DNA of 64,000 nt from Lautropia sp. (lineage in GTDB: Bacteria; Pseudomonadota; Gammaproteobacteria; Burkholderiales; Burkholderiaceae_E): positions 124,001 to 188,000 of the forward strand of contig JAUMUG010000002.1 of the NCBI GenBank assembly GCA_030530775.1, written 5' to 3'. The position numbers and the translations under genes are program-made. The notes beneath the pieces were generated by a model. That model did not search any database. It saw only the letters and a list, made by a program, of their open reading frames with translations, and was not told the DNA's origin. The stretch's first letter is position 1; every line of letters starts with the position of its first letter. Shown here piece by piece: positions 29,810 to 38,771 of the stretch.

Positions 29810-31531
29810 TCAGATGTCTTCAGCGCCGAGCAGCATTTCGGTCAGACCCTTGCCGCTCTGAACCATCGGCCAGACGTTCTCGGTCCGGTCGATGATGAAA
29901 TCGAGGAATACCAGCCGATCCTTGTATTTGCCGAAAGCATCACGCAGCGCCCTTTCGACGTCCTCCGGCCGCTCGACCCGGATACCGATGTGACCATAGG
30001 CCTCGGCCAGCGCCACGAAATCGGGCAAGGCATCCATGTACGACTGCGAATAGCGCCCTTCGTACTCGATTTCCTGCCATTGCCGGACCATCCCCAGCGA
30101 AGCGTTGTTCAGGTTGATGATCTTGACCGGCAGACCGTACTGCTTGCAGGTCGATAGCTCCTGAATACACATCTGGATCGAACCTTCGCCGGTGATGCAG
30201 GCCACCGGCGCACCGGGATGTGCCATCAGTGCGCCCATCGCGTAGGGAAGCCCCACACCCATCGTGCCCAGACCACCGGAATTGAGCCAGCGACGCGGCT
30301 TGTCGAAGCGATAGAACTGCGCGGCAAACATCTGGTGCTGCCCCACGTCGGATGCGATGAAAGCATCACCGTGCGTCACCTGCCAGAGTTTCTCGATCAC
30401 GAACTGCGGCTTGATCTTGTCACTGTGCCGGTCATAGGCCAGGCAGTCGCGCTTGCGCCATTCGTTGATTTGCGACCACCATGCCTGTAGTGCCTTGGTA
30501 TGGGTGCTTTCGCCGGCGCTGAATGCCGCTTCCAGCAGATCGACCAAGGCCGAAATGCACTCGCCGACATCACCGACGATCGGCACATCGACCTTGACCC
30601 GCTTGGAAATCGACGACGGATCGATATCGATGTGGATGATCTTTCGGGCGTTCTGTGCGAAATGCTTGGGATTGGCGATCACACGGTCATCGAAGCGCGC
30701 CCCGATGGCAATCAACACGTCACAGTGCTGCATCGCCATATTGGCTTCATAGGTGCCGTGCATACCGGGCATACCGACCCATTTGGGATCACTGGAGCGA
30801 TAGCTGCCCAGCGCCATCAGCGTGGTCGTGCAGGGGAAACCCAGCCGATCGACCAGTGTGTTGAGTTCGGCCGATGCATTGCCGAGCACCACACCACCGC
30901 CGACGTAGATCATCGGCCGCTCGGCCGACAGGATCAAGTGCAGAGCCTTCTTGATCTGCCCCTGGTGGCCCTTGACGACCGGATTGTAGGAGCGCATCGA
31001 CACCGACTTCGGATACTCGAAACCGCACTTGTCGCGGCTGATATCCTTCGGAATGTCGATCAGCACCGGGCCGGGACGGCCGGTCCTGGCGATGTGAAAG
31101 GCTTTCTTGATGGTGGATGCCAGCTCCCGAACGTCCTTGACCAGAAAATTGTGCTTGACGCAGGGACGGGTGATACCGACCGCATCGCACTCCTGGAAGG
31201 CGTCTTCACCGATCATCTGCGATGGCACCTGACCACTCAGAATCACCAGCGGAACCGAGTCCATGTAGGCCGTGGCAATGCCGGTGACGGCATTGGTCAG
31301 GCCCGGACCGGAAGTCACCAGGGCCACACCGACCTCTTCGGTGCTGCGGGAATAGGCATCGGCCGCGTGGACGGCTGCCTGTTCGTGTCGCACCAGCACA
31401 TGCTGCAGCTTGCGGGTGCCATAAAGGGCGTCGTAGATATACAAAAGTGCCCCGCCGGGATAGCCGAAGACGTGCTTGACGCCCTCTTCCTCCAGACAGC
31501 GGACCACGATTTCCGCGCCGGTCAATTCCAT
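29810..31531 (-). CDS. ilvI: acetolactate synthase large subunit
   Basis: 573 residues from ATG 31531 (MELTGAEIV), the family length. The FGYPGG-LL start, the thiamine-activating Glu in VRHEQAAVHAADAY and the thiamine diphosphate/Mg motif (GEGS...NN, about residues 445-470) are present. GEGS instead of GDGS is common in betaproteobacteria. It condenses two pyruvates or pyruvate with 2-oxobutyrate. It could equally be named ilvB. First gene of its operon, divergent from the sigma factor gene. Confidence 0.95.
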   Translation of the reverse strand: MELTGAEIVVRCLEEEGVKHVFGYPGGALLYIYDALYGTRKLQHVLVRHEQAAVHAADAYSRSTEEVGVALVTSGPGLTNAVTGIATAYMDSVPLVILSGQVPSQMIGEDAFQECDAVGITRPCVKHNFLVKDVRELASTIKKAFHIARTGRPGPVLIDIPKDISRDKCGFEYPKSVSMRSYNPVVKGHQGQIKKALHLILSAERPMIYVGGGVVLGNASAELNTLVDRLGFPCTTTLMALGSYRSSDPKWVGMPGMHGTYEANMAMQHCDVLIAIGARFDDRVIANPKHFAQNARKIIHIDIDPSSISKRVKVDVPIVGDVGECISALVDLLEAAFSAGESTHTKALQAWWSQINEWRKRDCLAYDRHSDKIKPQFVIEKLWQVTHGDAFIASDVGQHQMFAAQFYRFDKPRRWLNSGGLGTMGVGLPYAMGALMAHPGAPVACITGEGSIQMCIQELSTCKQYGLPVKIINLNNASLGMVRQWQEIEYEGRYSQSYMDALPDFVALAEAYGHIGIRVERPEDVERALRDAFGKYKDRLVFLDFIIDRTENVWPMVQSGKGLTEMLLGAEDI

Positions 31532-31645
31532 TGTTCTTCCTCTGTGCAAGTTGACCTCACCGTCCGCCGGCCCCAGCACAGCCCATACCTCTGCACCGAG
31601 ACAGACCCGACAACGGCCGGTCGACCGTTTTCGTCGCACCTGTCC

Positions 31646-31665
31646 CGCTTTCCACCCGGAAAGCG
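31646..31665. repeat. 8-bp inverted repeat in the ilvI / sigma factor divergent region
   Basis: CGCTTTCC and GGAAAGCG flank a 4-base loop, 115 bases upstream of the ilvI start. It could be a hairpin in the ilvI leader or an operator. No T run follows on either strand, and I found no clear leader peptide with runs of Ile, Leu or Val codons. Confidence 0.4.
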
Positions 31666-31820
31666 GTAGACCCGGCGTGCCGTCCACAAGGTCCTTGCAG
31701 CACGCCGATGCGCCCCTCGAACACCACCGCCGCCTCGTGAGCTGCCTGGGTCCGGTCGCGCCTGGCCCACGGGGCCACACGCACTTGCCATGCTACCATC
31801 ACTATTCATCACTGCTCTTT

Positions 31821-32396
31821 ATGGCGACACGATCGGAAATCTCGGAATTCCTCGCCTCGGTCGAGCGCCGGGCCTTCAAGCAGGCGGTCTACGCCGTGCG
31901 CAGCGAGGACACGGCACTGGACATCGTTCAGGATGCGATGATCCGACTCGTCGAGAAATACGATGATCGCCCCGCCACCGAGCTGCCTCCACTGTTCCAG
32001 CGTATCCTGCAGAACGTCATCCACGACCACTTCCGCCGCCAGAAGGTGCGCAACGCCTGGGTGTCGCTGTTCTCCGCCCAGCCATTCGGCAAATCGCCCG
32101 ACGGCGAAGAAGAGGCCGATCCGCTGGAATCCCTGCTTTCCGAAGCACCCGAACAACAAGCGGGTGACACTGCTGAACTGGTCTCCAGGCGACAGATTCT
32201 GCGCATCATCGAAGCCGAAATACAACGCCTGCCCCGTCGTCAACGCGAAGCATTCATCATGCGTTACTGGGAAGAAATGGACGTTGCCGAAACCGCAGCG
32301 GCCATGGGCTGCTCCGAGGGCAGCGTCAAGACCCACTGTTCCCGCGCCGTTCGCACCCTGTCGCAAGCTTTGCGTGCCCAAGGTATCGCCCTATGA
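31821..32396 (+). CDS. RNA polymerase sigma factor, sigma-70 family (ECF-like)
   Basis: 191 residues from ATG 31821. Region 2 (about 12-80) includes DTALDIVQDAMIRLVEKY and a PLFQRILQNVIHDHFRRQK helix; region 4 (about 135-185) includes LPRRQREAFIMRYWEEMDVAETAAAMGCSEG (given as adjoining motifs) with the helix-turn-helix. A loop of about 45 acidic residues joins them. It has the size of an alternative sigma factor, and the next gene overlaps its stop by four bases (ATGA). This gene beside ilvI is conserved in Burkholderiales; its regulon is unknown to me. Confidence 0.88.
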   Translation: MATRSEISEFLASVERRAFKQAVYAVRSEDTALDIVQDAMIRLVEKYDDRPATELPPLFQRILQNVIHDHFRRQKVRNAWVSLFSAQPFGKSPDGEEEADPLESLLSEAPEQQAGDTAELVSRRQILRIIEAEIQRLPRRQREAFIMRYWEEMDVAETAAAMGCSEGSVKTHCSRAVRTLSQALRAQGIAL

Positions 32397-32827
32397 ACCA
32401 AGATCGGATAGCCTCCCGAATCTGTCGGCTATTGGACGAAGCCGCCGATGAGCTGCCCGTCGGGCTGCAATCGCGCCTGGCCACGGCCCGACGTCAGGCG
32501 TTGGCACGGCTGGATGCCCCCCCGGCCCGCAAGCGATCGGGGTTCCGACTGGTGCTGCCCGCACTGGGTGCCCCGCCCACAGCCAGGGCGCCCACACCGC
32601 TCTGGATCAAGTTCGCGGTGGCCGTCCTACCCGCCGTCATGCTGATGATCGGCGTGCTGATCGGCAACCTGTTCAGCCACGAACGTACCGTGGCCGCGCA
32701 GGCCGACGCCTACACCGAAATGCTGACCGACGATCCACCGCTGGCTGCCTACACCGACCGCGGCTTCGCCAACCATCTGCAGCGCGTTGGTCTGAATGCC
32801 CACGATCACGCCCGGTCCCATCGCTGA
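32393..32827 (+). CDS. DUF3619 family membrane protein
   Basis: 144 residues. A cytoplasmic-looking N-terminal helix (ICRLLDEAADELPVGLQSRLATAR) is followed by a Pro/Arg-rich linker and one membrane helix (about 71-92), then a short outside part. The family is named DUF3619 and has no established function. Its start overlaps the sigma factor stop, and its layout (small soluble head, single helix) is that of an anti-sigma factor; that role is inference only. Confidence 0.8.
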   Translation: MNQDRIASRICRLLDEAADELPVGLQSRLATARRQALARLDAPPARKRSGFRLVLPALGAPPTARAPTPLWIKFAVAVLPAVMLMIGVLIGNLFSHERTVAAQADAYTEMLTDDPPLAAYTDRGFANHLQRVGLNAHDHARSHR

Positions 32828-32841
32828 AAGTCCACCCCGCC

Positions 32842-33774
32842 ATGCCCGTCGTCCGTCGCCTTTCCCCTCCGCTGTCCGCGCTGACACTGGCGCTCGCCGC
32901 ACACGCCATGACGCCAGTCGAAGCCATACCCCGAATCCCGGTCGAGCATCCTCATCCCCTGGCAGAGCAGCCCCGGCCGATACACCTTCGGGCGCAGATC
33001 ACACGCTGGCACGGAAAGCCGGAGGCCGGTGCCGTGCGCACGAGTGCCGTCACGATCCGGCTGGAAGCCCTCCCGACCGCCTCCACGCCCGAGCTGCCGG
33101 AGATGGACGAACTGTTCCATCGGCCACCGGTTCCGGTTCATCTGGCCAGTGGCGACGGAACCGACTTTCCGCTGCTGCCACGCTTTCCGGACCCCGACTG
33201 GCGCGAGCTGACCGACGAACAGCAAGCCATCCTCGCCCCCTTCGCACCCGAATGGAACACCTGGACGGTGGCCGAAAAACATGCCTGGCTGACCTTCGCC
33301 GAGCGTTTTCCGCAACTGCCCGAGGACCGACGGCGACGCGCCAGCCGTCGCGTATTCGAATGGGCCAACATGTCGCTCGCCGAACGACGGATGGCACGAG
33401 CCAATTACCGCGACGCCCGCCGCCACCCGCCCAGCCAACGCGCCCGCGAATGGGAACGTTATCAGGCCATACCCGAAGCCGAGCGTAACAGCCTACGACG
33501 GGCCGACCCGAACCGTGACATCTCGGCCGCCCGGCGCAGCAACGGCCACAGTGGTCTGGCCCGCGACATCTCGAACCCGATTCCGGGCCTGATGCCCCCC
33601 GGAGCACCACCGGCTTTCGCCCCCCGACACCGTACTCTCCCAACCCAGGCTCCACCGCCCGGCGCGCCACCGGCCATGACCTACTCGCCGGACGGCCCCG
33701 GCGCCCCCCCGGCGAACCTGGCGCCCGCTCAGCAGCTTCCGCCGCCCGAACCGGCCCACCTCGATCAGCGTTGA
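32842..33774 (+). CDS. DUF3106 family secreted protein
   Basis: 310 residues with a signal peptide (about 1-28, likely cut after VEA). The DUF3106 region is at about 115-215: a W-ELT-EQQAILAPF-PEW block, then W---EKHAWL, RF--LP--RR-R and M---ER--AR. The rest is rich in Pro, Ala and Arg, and the last 100 residues look disordered. It probably acts in the periplasm. It lies 14 bases after DUF3619 and overlaps the next frame at its end. Confidence 0.82.
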   Translation: MPVVRRLSPPLSALTLALAAHAMTPVEAIPRIPVEHPHPLAEQPRPIHLRAQITRWHGKPEAGAVRTSAVTIRLEALPTASTPELPEMDELFHRPPVPVHLASGDGTDFPLLPRFPDPDWRELTDEQQAILAPFAPEWNTWTVAEKHAWLTFAERFPQLPEDRRRRASRRVFEWANMSLAERRMARANYRDARRHPPSQRAREWERYQAIPEAERNSLRRADPNRDISAARRSNGHSGLARDISNPIPGLMPPGAPPAFAPRHRTLPTQAPPPGAPPAMTYSPDGPGAPPANLAPAQQLPPPEPAHLDQR

Positions 33775-33998
33775 CATGCGTGTGCCGGCCGGGGCCCGTC
33801 GGATCCCGCCGGCAGACAGCTCCGGTATCATTCCCCAGCACATGCCGGCCCTGCAGCACCTATTCAGTCGAGCTGTCAGCGAGTGCCGGTGTCGTGCACC
33901 CATGCACCGATGCCCTCCGGAGCGGTACGATTTCGACCGACCGGTGCCCCCAAGCCAACAGCAGCCCTTCCGCCGTGTCCGAGCCGCCCGCCCAAGCC

Positions 33999-34745
33999 AT
34001 GATTCCAGCCACGTCCGTCGCCACCACCTGGCGCCGGCTGATGTGCGTGGTTTATGAAGCCATCATCCTATTCGGCGTCACCTTCTTTTTCGGCTATGCC
34101 TTCTCGGCGCTGACCCAGTTCACCGGTGCCGAAGGCTGGCTACGCACAGCCTTTCAGACCTTCATGTTCGTGGTGCTGGGCGCTTATTTCAGCTGGTTCT
34201 GGAGCAACGGCCGCTGGAGCCTGCCGATGAAAACCATCTGCGTGAAGCTGGTGCGCGCCCCCGGACGACCCGACGGCCAGCTCCGCAGCCTGCCTGCCGG
34301 CAGCGGCGCCGGATACCATGGAAAACACCTCCCACCCTGTCACAGCGGCTCACAACGGCGCGACTCTCCGGGTCTGGATGACGACCCGAACGGTGCTGCC
34401 AGCGCCCCGGTGAGCACCATGGCGTCGGGCCACGAACCATCCGACAGCCGGGCAACGACTGCCCCGGCAACGCCACTCATCTTGCCCGCGGTCAGCTTCG
34501 GCCGGGCCGCCTGGCGCTACACGTTGGCTTCGATCATGTTCTGGGGCGGGCTGGCGCTGGTCTGGAAAGCCTCGCCCTGGTGGCTGCCGGTGTTCTTTCT
34601 GCCCTTTTTCTGGTCGGTGTTCGACCGGCAGCGTCGCACGCTCTACGACGTGCTGGCCGGCACGGTACTGATCACCTGCGAGAACCGGACGCCGAAACGG
34701 GCACGGCAGCCGGAACCGACAGGACAGTCGTCCGGAGGCTCCTGA
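33999..34745 (+). CDS. RDD family membrane protein with mid-domain insertion
   Basis: 248 residues from ATG 33999. An RDD domain is split: the first half has two membrane helices (about 14-37 and 48-69) ending in KTICVKLVRA, the second half has a helix near 175-205, ending in the FDRQRRTLYDVLAGTVLI block typical of the family. Between them (about 94-166) lies an insert of some 70 residues rich in Ser, Gly, Pro, Ala and Thr that normal RDD proteins lack. Upstream open sequence to 33771 does not resemble the family. It is last in the sigma-DUF3619-DUF3106-RDD group. Function unknown. Confidence 0.8.
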   Translation: MIPATSVATTWRRLMCVVYEAIILFGVTFFFGYAFSALTQFTGAEGWLRTAFQTFMFVVLGAYFSWFWSNGRWSLPMKTICVKLVRAPGRPDGQLRSLPAGSGAGYHGKHLPPCHSGSQRRDSPGLDDDPNGAASAPVSTMASGHEPSDSRATTAPATPLILPAVSFGRAAWRYTLASIMFWGGLALVWKASPWWLPVFFLPFFWSVFDRQRRTLYDVLAGTVLITCENRTPKRARQPEPTGQSSGGS

Positions 34746-34900
34746 ATCGGGACCTCAGGGCCGCCGGCGCCAAAGACCCCGGCGTCGGCTCATCCGATCC
34801 AGCACGATACAAGCCGATCGAAGAAAAAGGAACGTGCACGATGCCGACGTCACCTGGTATCGGCGTACACCGTCTCCGCCCCACTCCAGCGCCCCGGGGT

Positions 34901-37225
34901 TCAAGTCTCACGGCCATCGTTCCTCCCAGCAACGGCCGCCGGCAGCTGTGCTTGAGCCATCCGGGCCCGAATCTCCCGCTCGCGCGGCTCAGTGACGCAG
35001 TCGACGAAATAACGGAGCTCACCATTGATCGATGGCTCGGTGACCAGCCCGTGCACATCGGTATGGAAGCCGGGGAAGCGGCGGTTGAAGCTGCGAACGA
35101 ATTTCAGGTATTCGACGATCGTGCTGTTGAAGCGCTCGCCCGGAATCAGCAGTGGAATGCCCGGCGGGTACGGCGTCACCAGCATGGTGGTGACCCGGCC
35201 TTCCAGAAAATCGATCGGCACTCGTTCGACGTCGCGGTGGGTCAGACACTCGTAAGCGTCCGAAGGTTTCATCACCGGCTGCATTTCGGACAGATACATA
35301 TCGGTCGTCACCCGCGCCACATCGTGCTCGCGATAGGCTTCGTGAATACGGGTGGCCAAATCGCACAGCCCCATCCGGTCGTAGGTCGGGTGTGCGGCCA
35401 CGAATTCCGGCATTACCCGCCACAGCGGCTGGTTCTGGTCGTAATCGACCTTGAACTGCTGCAGCTCGGTCACCAGCGTGTTCCAACGTCCCTTGGTGAT
35501 GCCGATGGTGAACATCACGAAGAAGGAATACAGACCGGTCTTCTCGACCACCACACCGTGTTCGGCCAGATACTTGGTGACCAGCGCCGCCGGGATGCCC
35601 TGCTCGGCAAACTCGCCGTCGATGTCCAGGCCCGGCGTGACGATGGTCGCCTTGATCGGATCGAGCATGTTGAAGCCCGGCTCGACCGGCCCGAAACCGT
35701 GCCATTTCTCGTTGGTACCCAGCATCCAGTCCTGCTGCGCAATGGCATGGCCGAGCCGGTCCGGCCCCCAGACCGAGAACCACCAGGAATCGTGATACTC
35801 GGCGCCGACCTTGCGCATCGCCTTGCGGAAATCATGGGCTTCCTGCAAAGACTCCTGCACCAGCGCGTGCCCACCCGGCGCTTCCATCATCGAGGCCGCC
35901 ACATCGCAGGAGGCGATGATCGAATACTGCGGTGAGGTCGACGTGTGCATCAGATAGCTTTCGTTGAAGCGATAGCGGTCGAGCTTGCGGGTATCGGATT
36001 CCTGCACCAGAATCTGCGACGCCTGCGAAATACCGGCCAGCAGTTTATGGGTCGACTGGGTGGCAAACACCATCGCGTTGGTCGAGCGCGGCCGGTTGGC
36101 GCCGATGGCGTGCATTTCGTGATAGAAGGGGTGAAAAGTGGCATGCGGCAGCCAGGCTTCGTCGAAATGCAGATTCTCGACATAATCCTGTAACTCGCCC
36201 TTGATCATCTCGACGTTGTAGAGCACGCCATCATAGGTCGACTGGGTGATCGTCATCACCCGTGGCCTGGCGTCCTTGTTCTTGACGAGCGGGTGATTGC
36301 GGATCTTCTCGGCGATGCTATCGCGGCTGAACTCCTGCAGCGGAATAGGCCCGATGATGCCCAGATGGTTGCGGGTCGGCTGCAAAAAGATAGGCACCGT
36401 ACCACTCATGATGATGGCGTGCAGAATGCTCTTGTGGCAGTTGCGATCGACCAGCACCACATCGTCACGAGCCACTTCGGAATGCCAGACGATCTTGTTG
36501 GAGGTGGACGTGCCGTTGGTGACGAAGAACAGATGGTCGGCATTGAAGATACGTGCAGCATTGGTCTCGGAAGCGGCTACCGGTCCGACGTGATCCAGCA
36601 GCTGCCCCAACTCGTCGACGGCATTGCAGACATCGGCGCGCAACATGTTCTCGCCAAAGAACTGGTGGAACATCTGACCGACCGGGCTTTTCAGGAAAGC
36701 CACCCCGCCCGAATGCCCCGGGCAATGCCATGAATAGGAACCATCGTTGGCATAATGGACCAGCGCCTTGAAGAACGGCGGCGCCAGCGAGTTCAGATAA
36801 GCGTTGGCCTCACGGATGATGTAACGCGCCACGAACTCGGGCGTGTCCTCGAACATATGGATGAAACCGTGCAGCTCACGCAGGATATCGTTGGGAATGT
36901 GCTGTGAGGTGCGGGTCTCGCCGAACAAAAAGATCGGAATGTCGGCATTGCGCCGGCGGGTCTCTCGGATGAAGGCACGCAAATCTGCGATCGTCGTGCT
37001 CTCCAGTCCTTCCTCGTCGATCTCCTCGTCATCGATCGACACGATGAAAGCCGACGCCCGGGCCGCCTGGTTGGCGACCATCGCCACATCGAAATAGGTG
37101 AAACCGCCGATCACCTCGGTGCCCTGCTCCTCGATGGCCTTGGCCAGGGCGCGAATGCCCAGACCACTGGCTGAATCGGCACGCCAGTCCTCATCGATGA
37201 TGACGATCGGGAAACGGAATTTCAT
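34901..37225 (-). CDS. Orn/Lys/Arg decarboxylase, fold type I PLP enzyme
   Basis: 774 residues from ATG 37225. An N-terminal wing domain (about 1-130, flavodoxin-like) precedes the PLP domain with TNGTSTSNK, DRNCHKS and the cofactor lysine 394 in QSTHKLLAG, then the C-terminal domain. It decarboxylates a basic amino acid and typically works as a decamer. Length is close to AdiA (about 755), longer than LdcC or SpeC (about 710), but sequence alone cannot settle arginine, lysine or ornithine. No antiporter gene lies next to it. The start matches the usual MKFRFPIVIID of this order. Confidence 0.92.
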   Translation of the reverse strand: MKFRFPIVIIDEDWRADSASGLGIRALAKAIEEQGTEVIGGFTYFDVAMVANQAARASAFIVSIDDEEIDEEGLESTTIADLRAFIRETRRRNADIPIFLFGETRTSQHIPNDILRELHGFIHMFEDTPEFVARYIIREANAYLNSLAPPFFKALVHYANDGSYSWHCPGHSGGVAFLKSPVGQMFHQFFGENMLRADVCNAVDELGQLLDHVGPVAASETNAARIFNADHLFFVTNGTSTSNKIVWHSEVARDDVVLVDRNCHKSILHAIIMSGTVPIFLQPTRNHLGIIGPIPLQEFSRDSIAEKIRNHPLVKNKDARPRVMTITQSTYDGVLYNVEMIKGELQDYVENLHFDEAWLPHATFHPFYHEMHAIGANRPRSTNAMVFATQSTHKLLAGISQASQILVQESDTRKLDRYRFNESYLMHTSTSPQYSIIASCDVAASMMEAPGGHALVQESLQEAHDFRKAMRKVGAEYHDSWWFSVWGPDRLGHAIAQQDWMLGTNEKWHGFGPVEPGFNMLDPIKATIVTPGLDIDGEFAEQGIPAALVTKYLAEHGVVVEKTGLYSFFVMFTIGITKGRWNTLVTELQQFKVDYDQNQPLWRVMPEFVAAHPTYDRMGLCDLATRIHEAYREHDVARVTTDMYLSEMQPVMKPSDAYECLTHRDVERVPIDFLEGRVTTMLVTPYPPGIPLLIPGERFNSTIVEYLKFVRSFNRRFPGFHTDVHGLVTEPSINGELRYFVDCVTEPREREIRARMAQAQLPAAVAGRNDGRET

Positions 37226-37559
37226 AAGCAACCCTTGCGTGACGCACAGATAGAGAGTGAATGGCACGGATAATAACTGCTTGCCTGTCCGGGCGCTGTA
37301 ACCACCGCGTCCTGCCCACCCGGCATCGACCCGCCGGCAACACTCGAAACACACCGACCCGCCTTTTCAAGCCGCGATCCGGCTCCGATCCGCGATCACA
37401 CTGAACGGGGAAGAGCCTCCGGTCCACGATTCCCACCGGCCGGGAAGTAAACGGCACGGCCGATTGCACCCTCGGGCGCAGTGGCGTAGGCTTCGATCCT
37501 CGGCAGCACCATCCGCCATGGCTGCTGCCCACCCGTTTCCATTCATCAGGACCCCGCCC
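37226..37559. other. divergent intergenic region
   Basis: 334 bases between the decarboxylase and 5'-nucleotidase starts. It should hold both promoters. I see no gene and no clear operator repeats. In-frame upstream starts of the nucleotidase at 37464 and 37518 fall here but add unrelated sequence. Confidence 0.4.
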
Positions 37560-38471
37560 ATGAATCGTGCTGCCAACCACAAGCAGCTGATCGTCGCCAT
37601 CTCCTCCCGCGCCCTGCTCGATTTCGAGGAAGAAAACCGACTGTTCGAAGCGGGTGATGATCACGCCTATATGGCGCGGCAGCTGCAGCTGCTCGATCTG
37701 CCGGCCGATGGCGGCGTGGCGATGCCGCTGGTCAAAAAGCTGCTGGCCTTCAATCAAGATGGCAAGCAACGGGTCGACGTGGTGCTGCTGTCTCGCAACG
37801 ACCCCACCAGCGGTATGCGCGCCTTCCGCTCGGCCCATCATCACGGCGTGCCGCTGGAACGGGGCGTTTTCACCCGGGGCCGCTCGCCCTATGCCTACCT
37901 GAAGCCTCTGGGTGCCCACTTGTTTCTGTCGGCCAATGCCGAAGATGTGCGTTCGGCGCTGGATGCCGGCTTTCCGGCCGCGCGGGTCTATCCCAAGTCC
38001 CGGCAGAGCGCCGGCGCCCATCCCAATGAAGTGCGCATCGCCTTCGACGGCGATGCCGTGCTGTTCTCGGACGAAGCCGAGCAGGTCTACCACCGGCAGG
38101 GACTGTCGGCCTTTCAGGAGCATGAAGCCAGCAAGGCCAGCACGCCACTGCCTCCCGGCCCCTTCAAGCCGCTGCTCGAAGCGCTGCACCGGCTGCGCCA
38201 GGATGACCCCGGTCCGATACGCATCCGCACCGCGCTGGTGACGGCCCGCAGTGCCCCCGCACATGAGCGCGCCATCCGCACACTGATGGACTGGCAGGTC
38301 GAAGTCGACGAGGCACTGTTTCTGGGTGGCCTCGAAAAAGGCCCGTTCCTGCGCGAATTCCAGCCCGATTTCTTCTTCGACGACCAGACCGGCCACTGCG
38401 ACTCGGCAGCCACCGCCGGCCCCACCGGCCATGTGATCAGCGGCGTGCGGAATCAGCAGAACCGAACGTGA
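37560..38471 (+). CDS. 5'-nucleotidase, NT5C1-type
   Basis: 303 residues from ATG 37560. Blocks LIVAISSRALLDFEEE, VDVVLLSRNDPTSGMRAF, GRSPYAYLKPL and FLSANAEDVR match the cytosolic 5'-nucleotidase family found also in mammals (NT5C1A/B), a HAD-type phosphatase that releases nucleosides from nucleoside monophosphates. There is no signal peptide. It stands alone; the preferred nucleotide is not known. Confidence 0.85.
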   Translation: MNRAANHKQLIVAISSRALLDFEEENRLFEAGDDHAYMARQLQLLDLPADGGVAMPLVKKLLAFNQDGKQRVDVVLLSRNDPTSGMRAFRSAHHHGVPLERGVFTRGRSPYAYLKPLGAHLFLSANAEDVRSALDAGFPAARVYPKSRQSAGAHPNEVRIAFDGDAVLFSDEAEQVYHRQGLSAFQEHEASKASTPLPPGPFKPLLEALHRLRQDDPGPIRIRTALVTARSAPAHERAIRTLMDWQVEVDEALFLGGLEKGPFLREFQPDFFFDDQTGHCDSAATAGPTGHVISGVRNQQNRT

Positions 38472-38771
38472 CCGGCGGGCATGCGGAATCCACCGACGGG
38501 CCGCCTCCGCCCAAATGCCGTCTGGAACCGCATCCATCCTCCATCTGCCGTCCAGAGCCGGCTCTGCCAGCGGCGTGGGGCCGGCCCCCTTCTCATCGGA
38601 CACCAGGCACCGACGGCCCCGAGGCACCAGTCGTGAGGCTCGCACTTTCCATGGTCCGGCAACGGCTGTCGTACAGAAAACACTGATACACCGCGTCGGA
38701 TTGCGGCCACGGTCCGCAGCTATGGCGCACAATGTTGCCATTCGTGTCCGTAACGACAGAACGGAACCATC
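38472..38771. other. intergenic region upstream of OPT transporter
   Basis: 300 bases with no recognised gene. The OPT promoter probably lies here, but no clear match to a sigma-70 pair or a riboswitch was found. Confidence 0.4.

Noticed and set aside
30140-30230. GEGS in place of GDGS in the thiamine motif of acetolactate synthase
   Set aside because: From memory this form is usual in betaproteobacterial large subunits, so it is not a defect.
31532-31820. Attenuator leader peptide for ilvI
   Set aside because: No short frame with runs of Ile, Leu or Val codons and no terminator/antiterminator pair with T run were found.
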